A stretch of 64,000 nt of DNA from Polyangiaceae bacterium (GTDB lineage Bacteria > Myxococcota_A > Polyangia > Polyangiales > Polyangiaceae), in contig JADJRH010000011.1 in NCBI GenBank assembly GCA_016712345.1, positions 4,216,001 to 4,280,000 of the forward strand, in the 5' to 3' direction. Below, in pieces: positions 7,499-16,360 of this stretch. A program made the translations under genes and the position numbers. Each line of letters begins with the position of its first letter. Position 1 is the stretch's first letter. The notes under the pieces were generated by a model, which searched no databases, was not told where the DNA came from, and saw only the letters and a list, made by a program, of their open reading frames with translations.

Positions 7499-9199
7499 AT
7501 GCGAACCTTCATTGAAGTCCTCCGTGACAACGCCGTTCACGCCGACCGTTCGGTGACGTTCATGCGCGCCAACGGAGAAGAGCGCCGGGTAAGCTACCCG
7601 GATCTTTGGATTGAGTCGCAGCGGCGCGCCCACGCGTTGCGAAAGTTGGGGCTCGAAAAAGGCGACCGGGTGGCGCTGATTTTGACGGAGCCGGATGAGT
7701 TCGTTTTGACGTTTATTGCGTCGCTCACGGCCGGTGTTGTTGCGGTGCCAATGTATCCGCCGCAAACGCTCGCAAAGATGGAGGCGTACGGGGAAACGGT
7801 GCGTCACGTGCTCGCGGCTTCGGGCGCCAAGGTGCTCGTGACCAATGATGCGCTTCAACCGCTCATTCGGGATCACTTGCTCGCAGACGCATCGAACGCA
7901 ACGCTCGCTCTGGAGAGTGAGTTGCGCGGTACACCGGGTTCTGAAAGCGAGCCACTTCCCTCTGTGGATCTCGAAGATCTCGCGTTTTTGCAGTTCACGT
8001 CGGGGAGCACTTCCAAGCCCAAAGGCGTGATGGTGACGCACCGAAACTTGAGCGTGAACAGTCACTCGATCATGTTCGACGGATTGAAGTCGACGCCGGC
8101 GGATCGGGGCGTTTCGTGGCTTCCGCTGTACCACGACATGGGGCTCATCGGATTCGTGATCGCGCCGCTCTACGCGCTTGTGCAAGTGATGTTTTTGCCG
8201 ACCATGGCGTTTATTCGGCGGCCTTCTTTGTGGCTTGAAGCCATTCATCGTTTCCGCGGAACAATCACGTTTGCGCCGAACTTTGCGTACGCATTGGCAA
8301 CGCGCGCGGTGACCGAAACGCAGGCGCAACATTGGGATCTGTCGTGTATGCGCGCGTTGGGCTGCGGTGCGGAGCCGATCCAAGCGGACGTGCTTCGCGG
8401 TTTCTTAAATCGGTTTCGAAAAAATGGGCTGCGGCCCGAGAGCGCGCTGCCTTCGTACGGAATGGCGGAAGCAACGCTGGCGGTGACGTTCTGGGACGTG
8501 ACGAAGGAGATCGTCACCGACAAGGTGGACCTGCAGGCGATGAAGGCGGGGCGCGCCGAGCGAGCGCAATCGGGCCCATCGATGGAGCTTGTGTGCTGCG
8601 GTAATCCGTTCCCCGATCATGAGATCAAGGTGGTGAACAACGGCAACGCGGTGGGGCACCGTCACGTGGGTGAGATCTGGCTGCGCGGTCCGAGCGTGAC
8701 GCGCGGTTATTTTGGCAACGCCGAAGCGACCGAGGCTTCGTTCGGCGACGGTTGGTTGAGGACGGGCGATCTTGGGTACACAACGTCCGATGGGATTTAC
8801 ATCTGCGGGCGCGCGAAAGATCTTTTGATCCTGAATGGGAAAAACTACTACCCGCAGGACATTGAAGCGATCGTCTCGCGGGTTGAAGGGATTCGCGACG
8901 GTCAGTGCGTTGCGTTCTCGCGGCTCGATCCAACGGGCGCCGAGGTGGCGGTGGTGGTTGCCGAAGCACGCCGGGCAAGCAAAGCCTTGTGCGATGCGAT
9001 CGTGCACGCGGTGCGGTCAGAATTGGGTTTGACCATCTCTGAAGTGCACCTCATCAAGAGAAGTACACTTCCCAAAACGTCGAGCGGCAAAGTGCGTCGT
9101 CGCGAGGCGAAAGCGCGGCTCGAAAATGGTGAGTTGGAGTTGCTCACCGAGACCGCCGCCGACAGCTCACAGGCGAGCGCCGAACAATCGGCGGCGTGA
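7499..9199 (+). CDS. Fatty acyl-AMP ligase (FAAL)-type adenylating enzyme
   Basis: ANL-superfamily ligase (566 residues) that activates a fatty acid with ATP. The AMP-binding P-loop LQFTSGSTSKPKGVMVTH is at about residues 163-180. WLPLYHDMGLIG and SYGMAEATLAVTF are typical of FAALs rather than CoA ligases, and the C-terminal hinge and Lys region (RAKDLLILNGKNYYPQD; LPKTSSGKVRRR) is intact. FAALs transfer the acyl adenylate to an acyl carrier protein, and an ACP gene lies two genes downstream. It overlaps the next gene by 4 bases (GTGA). First gene of a four-gene lipid operon. Confidence 0.9.
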   Translation: MRTFIEVLRDNAVHADRSVTFMRANGEERRVSYPDLWIESQRRAHALRKLGLEKGDRVALILTEPDEFVLTFIASLTAGVVAVPMYPPQTLAKMEAYGETVRHVLAASGAKVLVTNDALQPLIRDHLLADASNATLALESELRGTPGSESEPLPSVDLEDLAFLQFTSGSTSKPKGVMVTHRNLSVNSHSIMFDGLKSTPADRGVSWLPLYHDMGLIGFVIAPLYALVQVMFLPTMAFIRRPSLWLEAIHRFRGTITFAPNFAYALATRAVTETQAQHWDLSCMRALGCGAEPIQADVLRGFLNRFRKNGLRPESALPSYGMAEATLAVTFWDVTKEIVTDKVDLQAMKAGRAERAQSGPSMELVCCGNPFPDHEIKVVNNGNAVGHRHVGEIWLRGPSVTRGYFGNAEATEASFGDGWLRTGDLGYTTSDGIYICGRAKDLLILNGKNYYPQDIEAIVSRVEGIRDGQCVAFSRLDPTGAEVAVVVAEARRASKALCDAIVHAVRSELGLTISEVHLIKRSTLPKTSSGKVRRREAKARLENGELELLTETAADSSQASAEQSAA

Positions 9200-10104
9200 G
9201 CAAACCCCCAGAAAAGTCTTATCGCGAGTACATCACCGAGGAGAATGTTATGGGTTCCAGCAAGAGCGACGTCGAAGTCAGTTACGACGTCTCGAATGAG
9301 TTTTTTCGGCTCTGGCTCGACGAGCGCATGAACTACACGTGCGCCGTTTATGAGTCGGAGAATCAGTCACTCGAAGCGGCACAGCTGAACAAGCTCAAGA
9401 TCCTGAGCGACTTTGCCAAAGTGACGCCGGAAAAAAGCGTTCTCGATATCGGCTGCGGATGGGGCGCATGCCTGGAGTATCAAGTCAAAAACCGCGGTGT
9501 GAAACACGCCGCGGGCGTGACGCTTTCATCGGCGCAGGCGCAGGAAGTGATGGCTCGTCGCCTTCCCGGCGTGGAGCTTTATGTGGCCGACTTCATGAAG
9601 TGGGAGACGAAGGAGAAGTTTGATTCTCTGATCTCCATTTGCATGATGGATCACCTCTGTTCGCCCGAAGAGGCGCGCAAAGGCCGAGCGGTGGACATCT
9701 ATCGCCAGTACTTTAAAAAATGCTGGGAAATGACGCGTCCGGGCGCGTGGTTTGGTCTTCAAACGATTTTGCGCAACCGCGTTCCGCGCAACAAGAAAGA
9801 CCTTGAAGACATTTACTTTTGTACACACGTGATCTTCCCGGGCGGCCTCAATCCGCGGCTTGAAGAGATCATCCAAGCGGTAAATCCCTATTGGGAGGTC
9901 GTGAGCTGCGTGACGCGCCGCGAGCACTACCAACGCACAACGGCAGAGTGGTTGCGCCGCATGCGTACACATGAAGAAGCGATCCGCGCAAAGTGGGGCG
10001 ACAAGGTGTTTGACGACTACGATCGCTACCTTTCCACCTGCGTTCGCGCTTTCGATCAACACTACTCGTCGCTTGCTCAATACGAACTTCGCCGCATCGA
10101 CTAA
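9196..10104 (+). CDS. Cyclopropane-fatty-acid-synthase-like SAM methyltransferase
   Basis: Class I methyltransferase (302 residues) of the cyclopropane/mycolic acid methyltransferase family. SAM-binding motif I VLDIGCGWGACLEYQ starts near residue 82, and the family N-terminus YDVSNEFFRLWLDERMNYTCA is present at about 30-50. Members transfer a methyl or methylene group from SAM to an acyl-chain double bond or a related acceptor. The GTG at 9196 overlaps the FAAL stop; an ATG at 9250 (MGSSKSD) is a possible start. Next to an ACP, it may modify an ACP-bound chain rather than a phospholipid (inference). Confidence 0.87.
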   Translation: MSKPPEKSYREYITEENVMGSSKSDVEVSYDVSNEFFRLWLDERMNYTCAVYESENQSLEAAQLNKLKILSDFAKVTPEKSVLDIGCGWGACLEYQVKNRGVKHAAGVTLSSAQAQEVMARRLPGVELYVADFMKWETKEKFDSLISICMMDHLCSPEEARKGRAVDIYRQYFKKCWEMTRPGAWFGLQTILRNRVPRNKKDLEDIYFCTHVIFPGGLNPRLEEIIQAVNPYWEVVSCVTRREHYQRTTAEWLRRMRTHEEAIRAKWGDKVFDDYDRYLSTCVRAFDQHYSSLAQYELRRID

Positions 10105-10184
10105 TGAACGGGCCAAGTGCGCTCGCCGCTCCTCTGCGGAGCCGCTCATCGCTCTACGAAAAAGATTTTGAAGGACCAACGGAC

Positions 10185-10421
10185 ATGGCTAATCGCGATC
10201 TTCTGGAGATGTTCAAGACTGTGGCTGCACGCGTCGACAAGCGCGAGTTTCCCAACGTCACGAAGCAAAGTGTGATCACCGAGCTTGGGATCGATTCGCT
10301 TTCGATGATGCAGATCGTCGGTGAGATGGAGAGCGAACTCGGCATCATGATCCCCGACGAGGATCTCGTGGAACTTGTCACTGTCGGCGACCTCTGCGCC
10401 AAGGTCGAAAAGCGCCTCTAA
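10185..10421 (+). CDS. Acyl carrier protein
   Basis: Small acidic carrier protein of 78 residues. The phosphopantetheine attachment motif GIDSLS places the modified serine at residue 38, and the surrounding helices (LLEMFKTVAARV; MMQIVGEMESELGIMIPDEDL) fit an ACP. The ATG at 10185 gives a normal ACP; an ATG at 10104, overlapping the methyltransferase stop, would add 27 unusual residues and may allow translational coupling. It is expected to accept the acyl group from the FAAL and present it to the ketoacyl synthase at 10441. Confidence 0.9.
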   Translation: MANRDLLEMFKTVAARVDKREFPNVTKQSVITELGIDSLSMMQIVGEMESELGIMIPDEDLVELVTVGDLCAKVEKRL

Positions 10422-10440
10422 CAAGGGCTTTTTCATTCCC

Positions 10441-11775
10441 ATGAGCACCGCCCACCGCCGTGTTGTCGTCACCGGCGTGGGGATTGTCAGCCCAGTCGGC
10501 AACGACGTTCCCACGTTTTGGAGCAGCCTTCTTTCCGGCAGGAGCGGCATTTCGCTCATCTCCGATTTTCCAACCGACAAGCTGCGAAGTGATGTGGCAG
10601 CGAGCGTCCGCGGCTTTGAGGCGGCGCGTTTCTTTTCGCCGAAAGAAACTGAAATCTACGGCAAAGTAACGCAGTTTAGCCTCGGGGCCGCAGTGGAGGC
10701 GATGCGCGGCGCCGGGTTTGAGTCGCTGTATCGTCCACCGAAGCGAGGCGGCGCCGCCAAAGACGACGACGACGGCGACGATGACAGCGGTGGCACCGAG
10801 AGCGATCCGCATCGCGCGGTTCGGCTCGCCACCGGCTGCTTGATGTCCACGGGACAAGGCGCTGTCGATGTCTTCGAGCGCGAAATTGAAAAAGCGCGGG
10901 TTCGCGGGCCCCGGGCGGTGTCGCCGTTTTTCGTTCCGAGCGTGATGCCCAACAGCGCCGCTGCCCTTGTCGCAATGCGCTTTGGGCTCATGGGCCCTTC
11001 GTACAGCGTGGCGAGCGCATGTGCGACGGGTACACATTCGATCGCGATGGGCGCGCTGCTCATTGAATCGGGTGAGGCAGAGTGCATGGTTGTCGGCGGC
11101 GCCGAAGCCGCCACGCAACCCAACACCGTGGCGGGCTTTGGCAACACGCGCGCTCTGGCGCGAGCGGTTGACGGTGATCCCACCAAAGCAAGTCGACCGT
11201 TCGATCGCCGACGCGCCGGGTTCGTGATGGGTGAAGGCGCCGGTGTTTTAGTCCTCGAGTCGGAGAGTCATGCGCGCGCGCGCGGCGCAACGCCGCTCGC
11301 GTATGTGGCCGGGTTTGGAATGTCCACCGACGCAACCAACCTGACGAAGCCGCTTGTGGATGGGCGTGGCCTGCGGATGGCCATTGAACGCGCGATCGCG
11401 CGCGCGCGCCTTTCACCCGGAGATATCGACTACGTGAACCCGCACGCCACATCGACACCGCAGGGCGATGTAGCCGAGTACCGGGCGCTGTCGGCGGTGT
11501 TCGGCGAGCGCTTGCGTACACTTCCTATGAGTGCCACCAAGTCGATGCTGGGGCACATGCTCGGCGGAGCCGGTGCGGCTGAATCCATCGCAACGGTGTG
11601 TACGCTTCGCGATCAGGTGATTCATCCGTCCATCAACGTTGACGACATTGATCCCATTTTTGAAAACATCGATCTCGTGCGCGAAAAGCGAGCGGCGCAG
11701 ATCCGCTACGCGCTCAAGCTCTCCGCCGGTTTCGGCGGGCACAACTGCGCGTTGATCTTTGAGCGCGCCCAGTAA
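10441..11775 (+). CDS. Beta-ketoacyl-ACP synthase II-like (FabF family)
   Basis: Condensing enzyme (444 residues) that extends an acyl chain by decarboxylative Claisen condensation with malonyl-ACP. The catalytic Cys sits in SVASACATGTHS near residue 193, the two His in NPHATSTPQGD (about 335) and SMLGHMLGGAGAAE (about 370). It starts MSTAHRRVVVTGVGIVSPVG, a typical KAS N-terminus. Oddity: an Asp/Gly-rich acidic insertion at about residues 107-122, before the conserved TGCLMSTGQG segment, makes it longer than E. coli FabF. Last gene of the lipid operon, 19 bases after the ACP. Confidence 0.9.
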   Translation: MSTAHRRVVVTGVGIVSPVGNDVPTFWSSLLSGRSGISLISDFPTDKLRSDVAASVRGFEAARFFSPKETEIYGKVTQFSLGAAVEAMRGAGFESLYRPPKRGGAAKDDDDGDDDSGGTESDPHRAVRLATGCLMSTGQGAVDVFEREIEKARVRGPRAVSPFFVPSVMPNSAAALVAMRFGLMGPSYSVASACATGTHSIAMGALLIESGEAECMVVGGAEAATQPNTVAGFGNTRALARAVDGDPTKASRPFDRRRAGFVMGEGAGVLVLESESHARARGATPLAYVAGFGMSTDATNLTKPLVDGRGLRMAIERAIARARLSPGDIDYVNPHATSTPQGDVAEYRALSAVFGERLRTLPMSATKSMLGHMLGGAGAAESIATVCTLRDQVIHPSINVDDIDPIFENIDLVREKRAAQIRYALKLSAGFGGHNCALIFERAQ

Positions 11776-11854
11776 ACCGGCGCCCAGTGTACACACGTGG
11801 CAAAGCGGGCGATCCCCATGAGCGTCGCCGGTTTCTTGTCGCTTTCTGTTGCGA

Positions 11855-13051
11855 CTAATGCGACTTGAGTACACCCGCGGCGCCGAGCACCACTTCAATC
11901 ACGATGAGCAAAATGATTGTCAGCTCCAGCGCCTGACCGCGGAGCAGCTCCACTTCGCCTTTCAGCATGTCGTACACTTTGTGCACAATCAGGTGTTTGC
12001 GCGCCACGCTCTCGCGCACCACCGGAATACCAAACCGCGCGACCGCCGTTCTGTACACACGCGCCAAGTAGTAGTCGCCGATGATCTTGAACGAGTTTTC
12101 AATTCGCTCGTTTAGCTCGGTCACTTCAATTAAGCGCGCCGACACTTCATGCGTGAGCTTGCGGTAGCGCGTGTTGAGAACCGACACGCCCGATCCACGA
12201 CGCTTCGTAAACTCGTGGTTGATCTGCCGCAGCTCCACGTCGAGGTGATCGTCGTACACAAGCAGTTGAAGCAACATGCTCCGCGCGAATTCGAGAATGT
12301 CGGGGATGTCGCGCGAGCCCGACGGCTCAAGAACGAAGGCGCTGTTCCAGTCGATCACGACGAGGTCGTTGTCGAGGTAACCGTCGGCGTGTTGCATCGT
12401 GTCGCGCGTTTGCTTTTCGCCGAGCGGACGATCTGCCGCTTCACCGATGATCAGTTTGGGCAAGCCCGTCCAAGCGAGCACGTCTTTCGCGAGCGGCTTT
12501 CCTTCGAGTTCTTCCACGAAGATGATCGTGAACGCCTCCATGCGAGGCGGCAGCTCTTCACCGTTGGGCCCGGTGGCACGTGCGTCGGAGTTGTTTCGAT
12601 GGAGCGCTGTGCGAACACGCTCCCGGTACGTGCCACATTCTTCGAGCGCGATCGAACTCACGACCTGCGACTCGTAGAGTTCTTGGCAAAGCGGACGCAG
12701 CTCATCGAGCGCGGTGCCCTGCCGAATTGGAATTTCAAAAACGACGCTGATCTTGCCGTAGTCGAAGAGGTTTACGGACACGTGCGAAAGCAGCGAACGC
12801 TCGATCTCGGGGAGCACGATGCGCTTCGTGCCGACGTCGACGTGAAGCGGCACAGCAGCGACTGCCAACGCTCCCGTCTTTCGAAGCGGCGGCGGCCGCA
12901 TCACCATGCTGGCGCGCGCCACCTGGGCACGCAGCAGCAAGTCCTCGGCCTCCGCAAGCACAAGTACGTCTGCGACGTCGAAAATCCGATAGCAGATGAT
13001 TCTGCCGCGGTTGACGATGGGAGATGTCCCTGAATCCATCCGCGTTGCCAT
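11855..13051 (-). CDS. RMD1/DUF155 family protein
   Basis: 398-residue protein of the RMD1/YagE (DUF155) family. The conserved N-terminal block (IICYRIFDVADVLVLAEAEDLL) and the C-terminal family hallmark, a hydrophobic helix preceded by an acidic patch (VELLRGQALELTIILLIVIE), are both visible, so it is a membrane-tail-anchored protein. Fungal members act in mitochondria; the bacterial role is not established. The start was taken at the ATG at 13051 (MATRMDSG), since longer frames run into the divergent kinase gene. It is convergent with the ketoacyl synthase gene (79-base gap) and divergent from the kinase gene. Confidence 0.85.
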   Translation of the reverse strand: MATRMDSGTSPIVNRGRIICYRIFDVADVLVLAEAEDLLLRAQVARASMVMRPPPLRKTGALAVAAVPLHVDVGTKRIVLPEIERSLLSHVSVNLFDYGKISVVFEIPIRQGTALDELRPLCQELYESQVVSSIALEECGTYRERVRTALHRNNSDARATGPNGEELPPRMEAFTIIFVEELEGKPLAKDVLAWTGLPKLIIGEAADRPLGEKQTRDTMQHADGYLDNDLVVIDWNSAFVLEPSGSRDIPDILEFARSMLLQLLVYDDHLDVELRQINHEFTKRRGSGVSVLNTRYRKLTHEVSARLIEVTELNERIENSFKIIGDYYLARVYRTAVARFGIPVVRESVARKHLIVHKVYDMLKGEVELLRGQALELTIILLIVIEVVLGAAGVLKSH

Positions 13052-13121
13052 CCTACACGCGTTGTGTTCCGCGACGAACTTTCCTCCCAAGCATCGGGTT
13101 GTGCGAAGATGATGCGACACG

Positions 13122-14417
13122 ATGGGTACGGAGGATCCGTACATCGGCGTCCGGATCCCGGACGGCGGGATCAAGCTCGTCGCCAAGATTGGCGAAGGGG
13201 GCATGGGAGCGGTGTATCGCGGCACCCCGGAAGATTCGGAAACTCCGGTCGCCGTAAAAATCCTTCACGTTAAGCACGCCCTCGAAAGCGACTTCGTTAA
13301 GCGCTTCAAGCGGGAAGTAAAAATCCTCCGTTCGCTCACGCACCCCAACACGGTTCGCGTGCTCAGCGAAGGCGAGATGGACGACGGCTCGCTTTACATC
13401 GTCATGGAGTACCTTGAGGGCCGCGGCCTTGATGTGGCGCTGAAAGAAGACGGCCCGTGGTCGCTCGACCGCGCCGTGTCGATGGTGATTCGCACCGCGT
13501 ACGCCCTCGAAGAAGCGCATCGACTCGGTATCGTTCACCGAGATCTCAAGCCCGAAAACATCTTCTTGGTGCGCCGCCCCGACGGTTCTGAGCTGCCCAA
13601 GCTGCTCGACTTTGGGCTCGCCAAATTGGATCGCCCCAACGATTCATCGGGTGGACTTTCGCTCACGCAGGAAGGCGACATCCTCGGCACGCCCGCTTTC
13701 ATGTCGCCCGAGCAAAGCTTCGGTGAGTCGCTCGACGGTCGCGCCGACATCTATTCGCTCGCCGTGATCTTGTACGAGATGGTCACCGGCAAGCTGCCTT
13801 TCGAAGACGAGGGAGCCACCAACCAAATCGCGCGCTACCTCAACGATCCCATTCCGATCGATGAGCGCGTTCCCGGCTTGGCGTTCCCCGTTGATCTCTG
13901 GCCGATCCTATCGCGCGCGCTCCAAAAGCTTCCGGAGGATCGCTTCTCAACGGCCATGGAATTTGCGGAAGCGCTGGAGCCTCTGAACACGGTTCAGTTG
14001 TCCATCGCTCCGCCTGCGCTGCTTGCTCGACCAATTCCGAGCCCGCTTCCGCCGCCGTTTGATCATTTGCAGCTTCCGCCTCCGGCGCGTACTCCGGCAC
14101 CTCCGCCGCGCACACCCGTTCCACCGCGAACGGCTTCACCGCCCAAGGTCCAGAGCATTCAGGCGCCAACGCCTCACTCCACTCGCGCGCCCGGTGGGCG
14201 AGGGCCCATGCCGTCCTCTCACTACGGGCGCGCGTCGTCGTCCTGGCCGCCACCGAATCATTCAAGAACACCGGCACCCCCGCCCGCCTCGCGCCGCACC
14301 GAGCCCAGCTCTCGTCGTCAGCTTGAAACCAAACCGCGCAATCGAGCCGTCACGGCGGTCATCGTTTTTGTAGTGCTTGCAGCCGCGGTGTTCGCAGTGA
14401 TTATTCTTCGAAGTTGA
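13122..14417 (+). CDS. Serine/threonine protein kinase, Pkn-type
   Basis: Eukaryotic-like kinase of 431 residues. The Gly-rich loop GEGGMGAVY is at 24-32, the ATP-binding Lys at about 46 (VAVKIL), the catalytic loop HRDLKPEN at about 139-146, DFGLAK at about 166, and GTPAFMSPEQ follows the activation segment. After the kinase domain (to about 285) comes a Pro/Arg/Ser-rich linker to about residue 405 and a single C-terminal membrane helix (about 410-428), so the kinase domain faces the cytoplasm. There is no extracellular sensor domain. It is divergent from the RMD1 gene; substrates are unknown. Confidence 0.92.
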   Translation: MGTEDPYIGVRIPDGGIKLVAKIGEGGMGAVYRGTPEDSETPVAVKILHVKHALESDFVKRFKREVKILRSLTHPNTVRVLSEGEMDDGSLYIVMEYLEGRGLDVALKEDGPWSLDRAVSMVIRTAYALEEAHRLGIVHRDLKPENIFLVRRPDGSELPKLLDFGLAKLDRPNDSSGGLSLTQEGDILGTPAFMSPEQSFGESLDGRADIYSLAVILYEMVTGKLPFEDEGATNQIARYLNDPIPIDERVPGLAFPVDLWPILSRALQKLPEDRFSTAMEFAEALEPLNTVQLSIAPPALLARPIPSPLPPPFDHLQLPPPARTPAPPPRTPVPPRTASPPKVQSIQAPTPHSTRAPGGRGPMPSSHYGRASSSWPPPNHSRTPAPPPASRRTEPSSRRQLETKPRNRAVTAVIVFVVLAAAVFAVIILRS

Positions 14418-14461
14418 AACAACCCCCGTTGACGTTGGCTCAGCGAAAGGCCCCGTCGCAG

Positions 14462-14485
14462 AAACGGTCTGTATACAGACCGTTT
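14462..14485. terminator. 24-bp perfect palindrome between convergent genes
   Basis: A perfect palindrome, AAACGGTCTGTA followed directly by TACAGACCGTTT, lies between the kinase stop (14417) and the convergent lipoprotein gene, whose stop codon it overlaps. Position favours a bidirectional terminator. There is no loop and no T-run beyond the arms, so a protein-binding site is also possible. Confidence 0.5.
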
Positions 14486-15701
14486 ATTTCCGGGCGATGT
14501 CTTTGCAACACCTGAATCCAAGGTGGTAGTTACCGTGACTGTTTCGGTCCATCAACTTGGTAACGTGCCAATCGGGCGCCCGCCAGCGGCAATCGTCGGG
14601 GTGGGCTTCATAGGTAGAAAAGATAAACCAACTGCCCTTCATCTCGGTTTCCCCAGTGCCACCCGCCGACCCGAGTTGAGCGGCTTTCATAGGATAATTC
14701 ATGTGCTCCGCGGCGTTGCCGTGCAGATCATAAGCGCCGAAGGAGCTTTTACACTCGGGGAAAGAGCCCGCCGGAAAGGTGTTTGAGCCGCACGATTTAT
14801 AACCGCTCGACGTGCATCCCTTGTTTTTCTTGCTGGTCGTACCGCACTTTTTATGGTCTTTCGCAACTCCGTAGCTCCACACAATCTCCCTGTCTTGATT
14901 GTGCAAGCGGCGCATATCGCGGCGCGACTTTCCAAACGCATATTCAACGTCCGCAGGTTTGAGCGCGCCCGCACAGGCACCTTCCCATTCGTGCGCATCA
15001 CACAAGCGCTTTCCCATTGCCGAACAGAGCTGCTGAGCTTCCCGCGAAGTCACCCACACCACAGGGTGTTCACAGGGGATTCCGGGAAACTCATATTCGT
15101 CGATACACGTGTGCGCATCTTTGGCAGTTTGACCCGTGGATGCATCATAAATAGGCACCATAAACGGCGACCCACACATTGAGTATTCAATTTCAACAAC
15201 GCCGGCCGCCGCCCGCTTTTCACGGCATTGCTTCCGCGTCATGGGGTATTGCGTCATCTTTGGATTGCCCTGCCCCATGACTTTTGAGCCGGCGAAAATA
15301 GCCTCCAACGGAGCCATTGCTTCGGCACTCAACTGCAGAGACGCCGACATGCGGCGAAACAAGGCTTTTCGCTGTCCGTCAACGGTGTCCGCATAAACGT
15401 CTTCGTCCACAAGCACGAAGTCGCCGGCCGGCTTTCCAACCGGAGCCGCATCCGCACCCGCATCGCTTTCACCACCGTCGGGCGCGTCGGGCGAGCCACC
15501 GTCGAGATCCGAGCCTGCAAGCGCCGCCGCCGAAGATTCAGCCGAAGGGTTTCCGCCCGATGTTGAGTCACCCCCCGACGCGACACCGCAGCTCGCAAAA
15601 ACAAGCACGGTAACGCCGAAAAACGCGGCGCCGAGCGATCCAAAAGGGGATCCCGTTCGATCGCTTGCCGGAGCGTTTCGGCACGGCGGAACATCTGCCA
15701 T
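14484..15701 (-). CDS. Lipoprotein with SUMF1/formylglycine-enzyme-like domain
   Basis: 405 residues. The N-terminus has a hydrophobic segment and lipobox (VFASCG, Cys 38), then a Ser/Gly/Asp-rich linker, so it is an exported lipoprotein. The C-terminal half resembles the SUMF1/EgtB/PvdO fold: VVWVTSREAQQLCSAMGKRL, DAHEWEGACAG, YDLHGNAAEHMN and a terminal HLGFRCC. SUMF1-fold proteins convert Cys to formylglycine or act in other oxidative reactions, but many bacterial lipoprotein members have no known activity; whether the catalytic Cys pair is kept is not clear. The ATG at 15701 was chosen because it begins a normal export signal. Confidence 0.8.
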   Translation of the reverse strand: MADVPPCRNAPASDRTGSPFGSLGAAFFGVTVLVFASCGVASGGDSTSGGNPSAESSAAALAGSDLDGGSPDAPDGGESDAGADAAPVGKPAGDFVLVDEDVYADTVDGQRKALFRRMSASLQLSAEAMAPLEAIFAGSKVMGQGNPKMTQYPMTRKQCREKRAAAGVVEIEYSMCGSPFMVPIYDASTGQTAKDAHTCIDEYEFPGIPCEHPVVWVTSREAQQLCSAMGKRLCDAHEWEGACAGALKPADVEYAFGKSRRDMRRLHNQDREIVWSYGVAKDHKKCGTTSKKNKGCTSSGYKSCGSNTFPAGSFPECKSSFGAYDLHGNAAEHMNYPMKAAQLGSAGGTGETEMKGSWFIFSTYEAHPDDCRWRAPDWHVTKLMDRNSHGNYHLGFRCCKDIARK

Positions 15702-15798
15702 CCAGCGCGTTGTGATCGAGATCTTGCCGGGTTGCAACCGGCGCGAAATGGGGGACAAACAATGTCCTACCACGACGTCTTTGCGGTGGCTGTCGGGT

Positions 15799-15840
15799 CT
15801 CAAAGTGGCTATTTTTGTCCCTCAAAACTGCCACTTTGAG
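15799..15840. promoter_or_regulatory. Inverted repeat between divergent genes
   Basis: Perfect 11-base arms CTCAAAGTGGC (15799-15809) and GCCACTTTGAG (15830-15840) lie between the minus-strand SUMF1 lipoprotein and the plus-strand gene at 15857. A third partial copy, CTCAAAACTGCC, lies inside the loop. The location favours an operator acting on one or both promoters, or an mRNA hairpin just upstream of the AGGAG ribosome site at 15841. Confidence 0.5.
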
Positions 15841-15856
15841 AGGAGACAGCAACACT

Positions 15857-16306
15857 GTGGTAACCTCCAGAACCCTCGAAAAAGAAGCTCACAATCCTTT
15901 CTCTTCCAACTTTGTCGACGACAAGGTCGATCCGGTGCGATCGGCCCTTGCAAAAGCGGGAGTTTTGCTCCTTGACTTGGCCGACCAAGCCACAAAACTC
16001 GGTGTCCTTGTGGCCGATCTTGCCGCCGCACGAACACTGGCCGGCAGCCTGTGCCGCCGGGCAGAATTGGCGCGTCAACTCGGCCGCAGACTCGCGATCT
16101 CGCCCTCCACAGAAAACGTCGATTCACAAAGCCTTGTCAATGAGGCAATTCTCGCTCTCGACGGCATTGGGATAGATGTTGAATACGCCGCCGATTTTTC
16201 GGTGGAGTCCAAAATCAAAAACCAAGTTGCCCGGTCCAGACTGGCAGTTACCATGGCAGGCTGCGCCATTGACGATGCGCGCCGCGTAATTGCCGCCCAA
16301 GCCTAA
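15857..16306 (+). CDS. Small hypothetical helical protein
   Basis: 149 residues, not recognised. It is Ala/Leu-rich and predicted mostly helical, with one moderately hydrophobic stretch (AGVLLLDLADQATKLGVLVADL, about 37-58) and a C-terminal half containing a small-protein-like core. It resembles a four-helix-bundle (23S rRNA intervening-protein-like) composition only superficially. The GTG at 15857 was chosen because AGGAG precedes it at 15841-15845; a TTG at 15815 lies inside the inverted repeat. It stands alone between the SUMF1 lipoprotein and the ccsA-hemA operon. Confidence 0.65.
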   Translation: MVTSRTLEKEAHNPFSSNFVDDKVDPVRSALAKAGVLLLDLADQATKLGVLVADLAAARTLAGSLCRRAELARQLGRRLAISPSTENVDSQSLVNEAILALDGIGIDVEYAADFSVESKIKNQVARSRLAVTMAGCAIDDARRVIAAQA

Positions 16307-16360
16307 ATCCAATTACCCACAAGGCGCGGACAACGCAGAGGTCATGCTAGGCTTCGCGCC

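Noticed and set aside
7274..8383. 369-codon minus-strand frame over the FAAL gene start
   Set aside because: Arg/His-rich shadow of the adenylating enzyme; it also covers the intergenic operator region.
12149..13033. 294-codon plus-strand frame opposite the RMD1 gene
   Set aside because: The minus-strand product has both conserved ends of the DUF155/RMD1 family.
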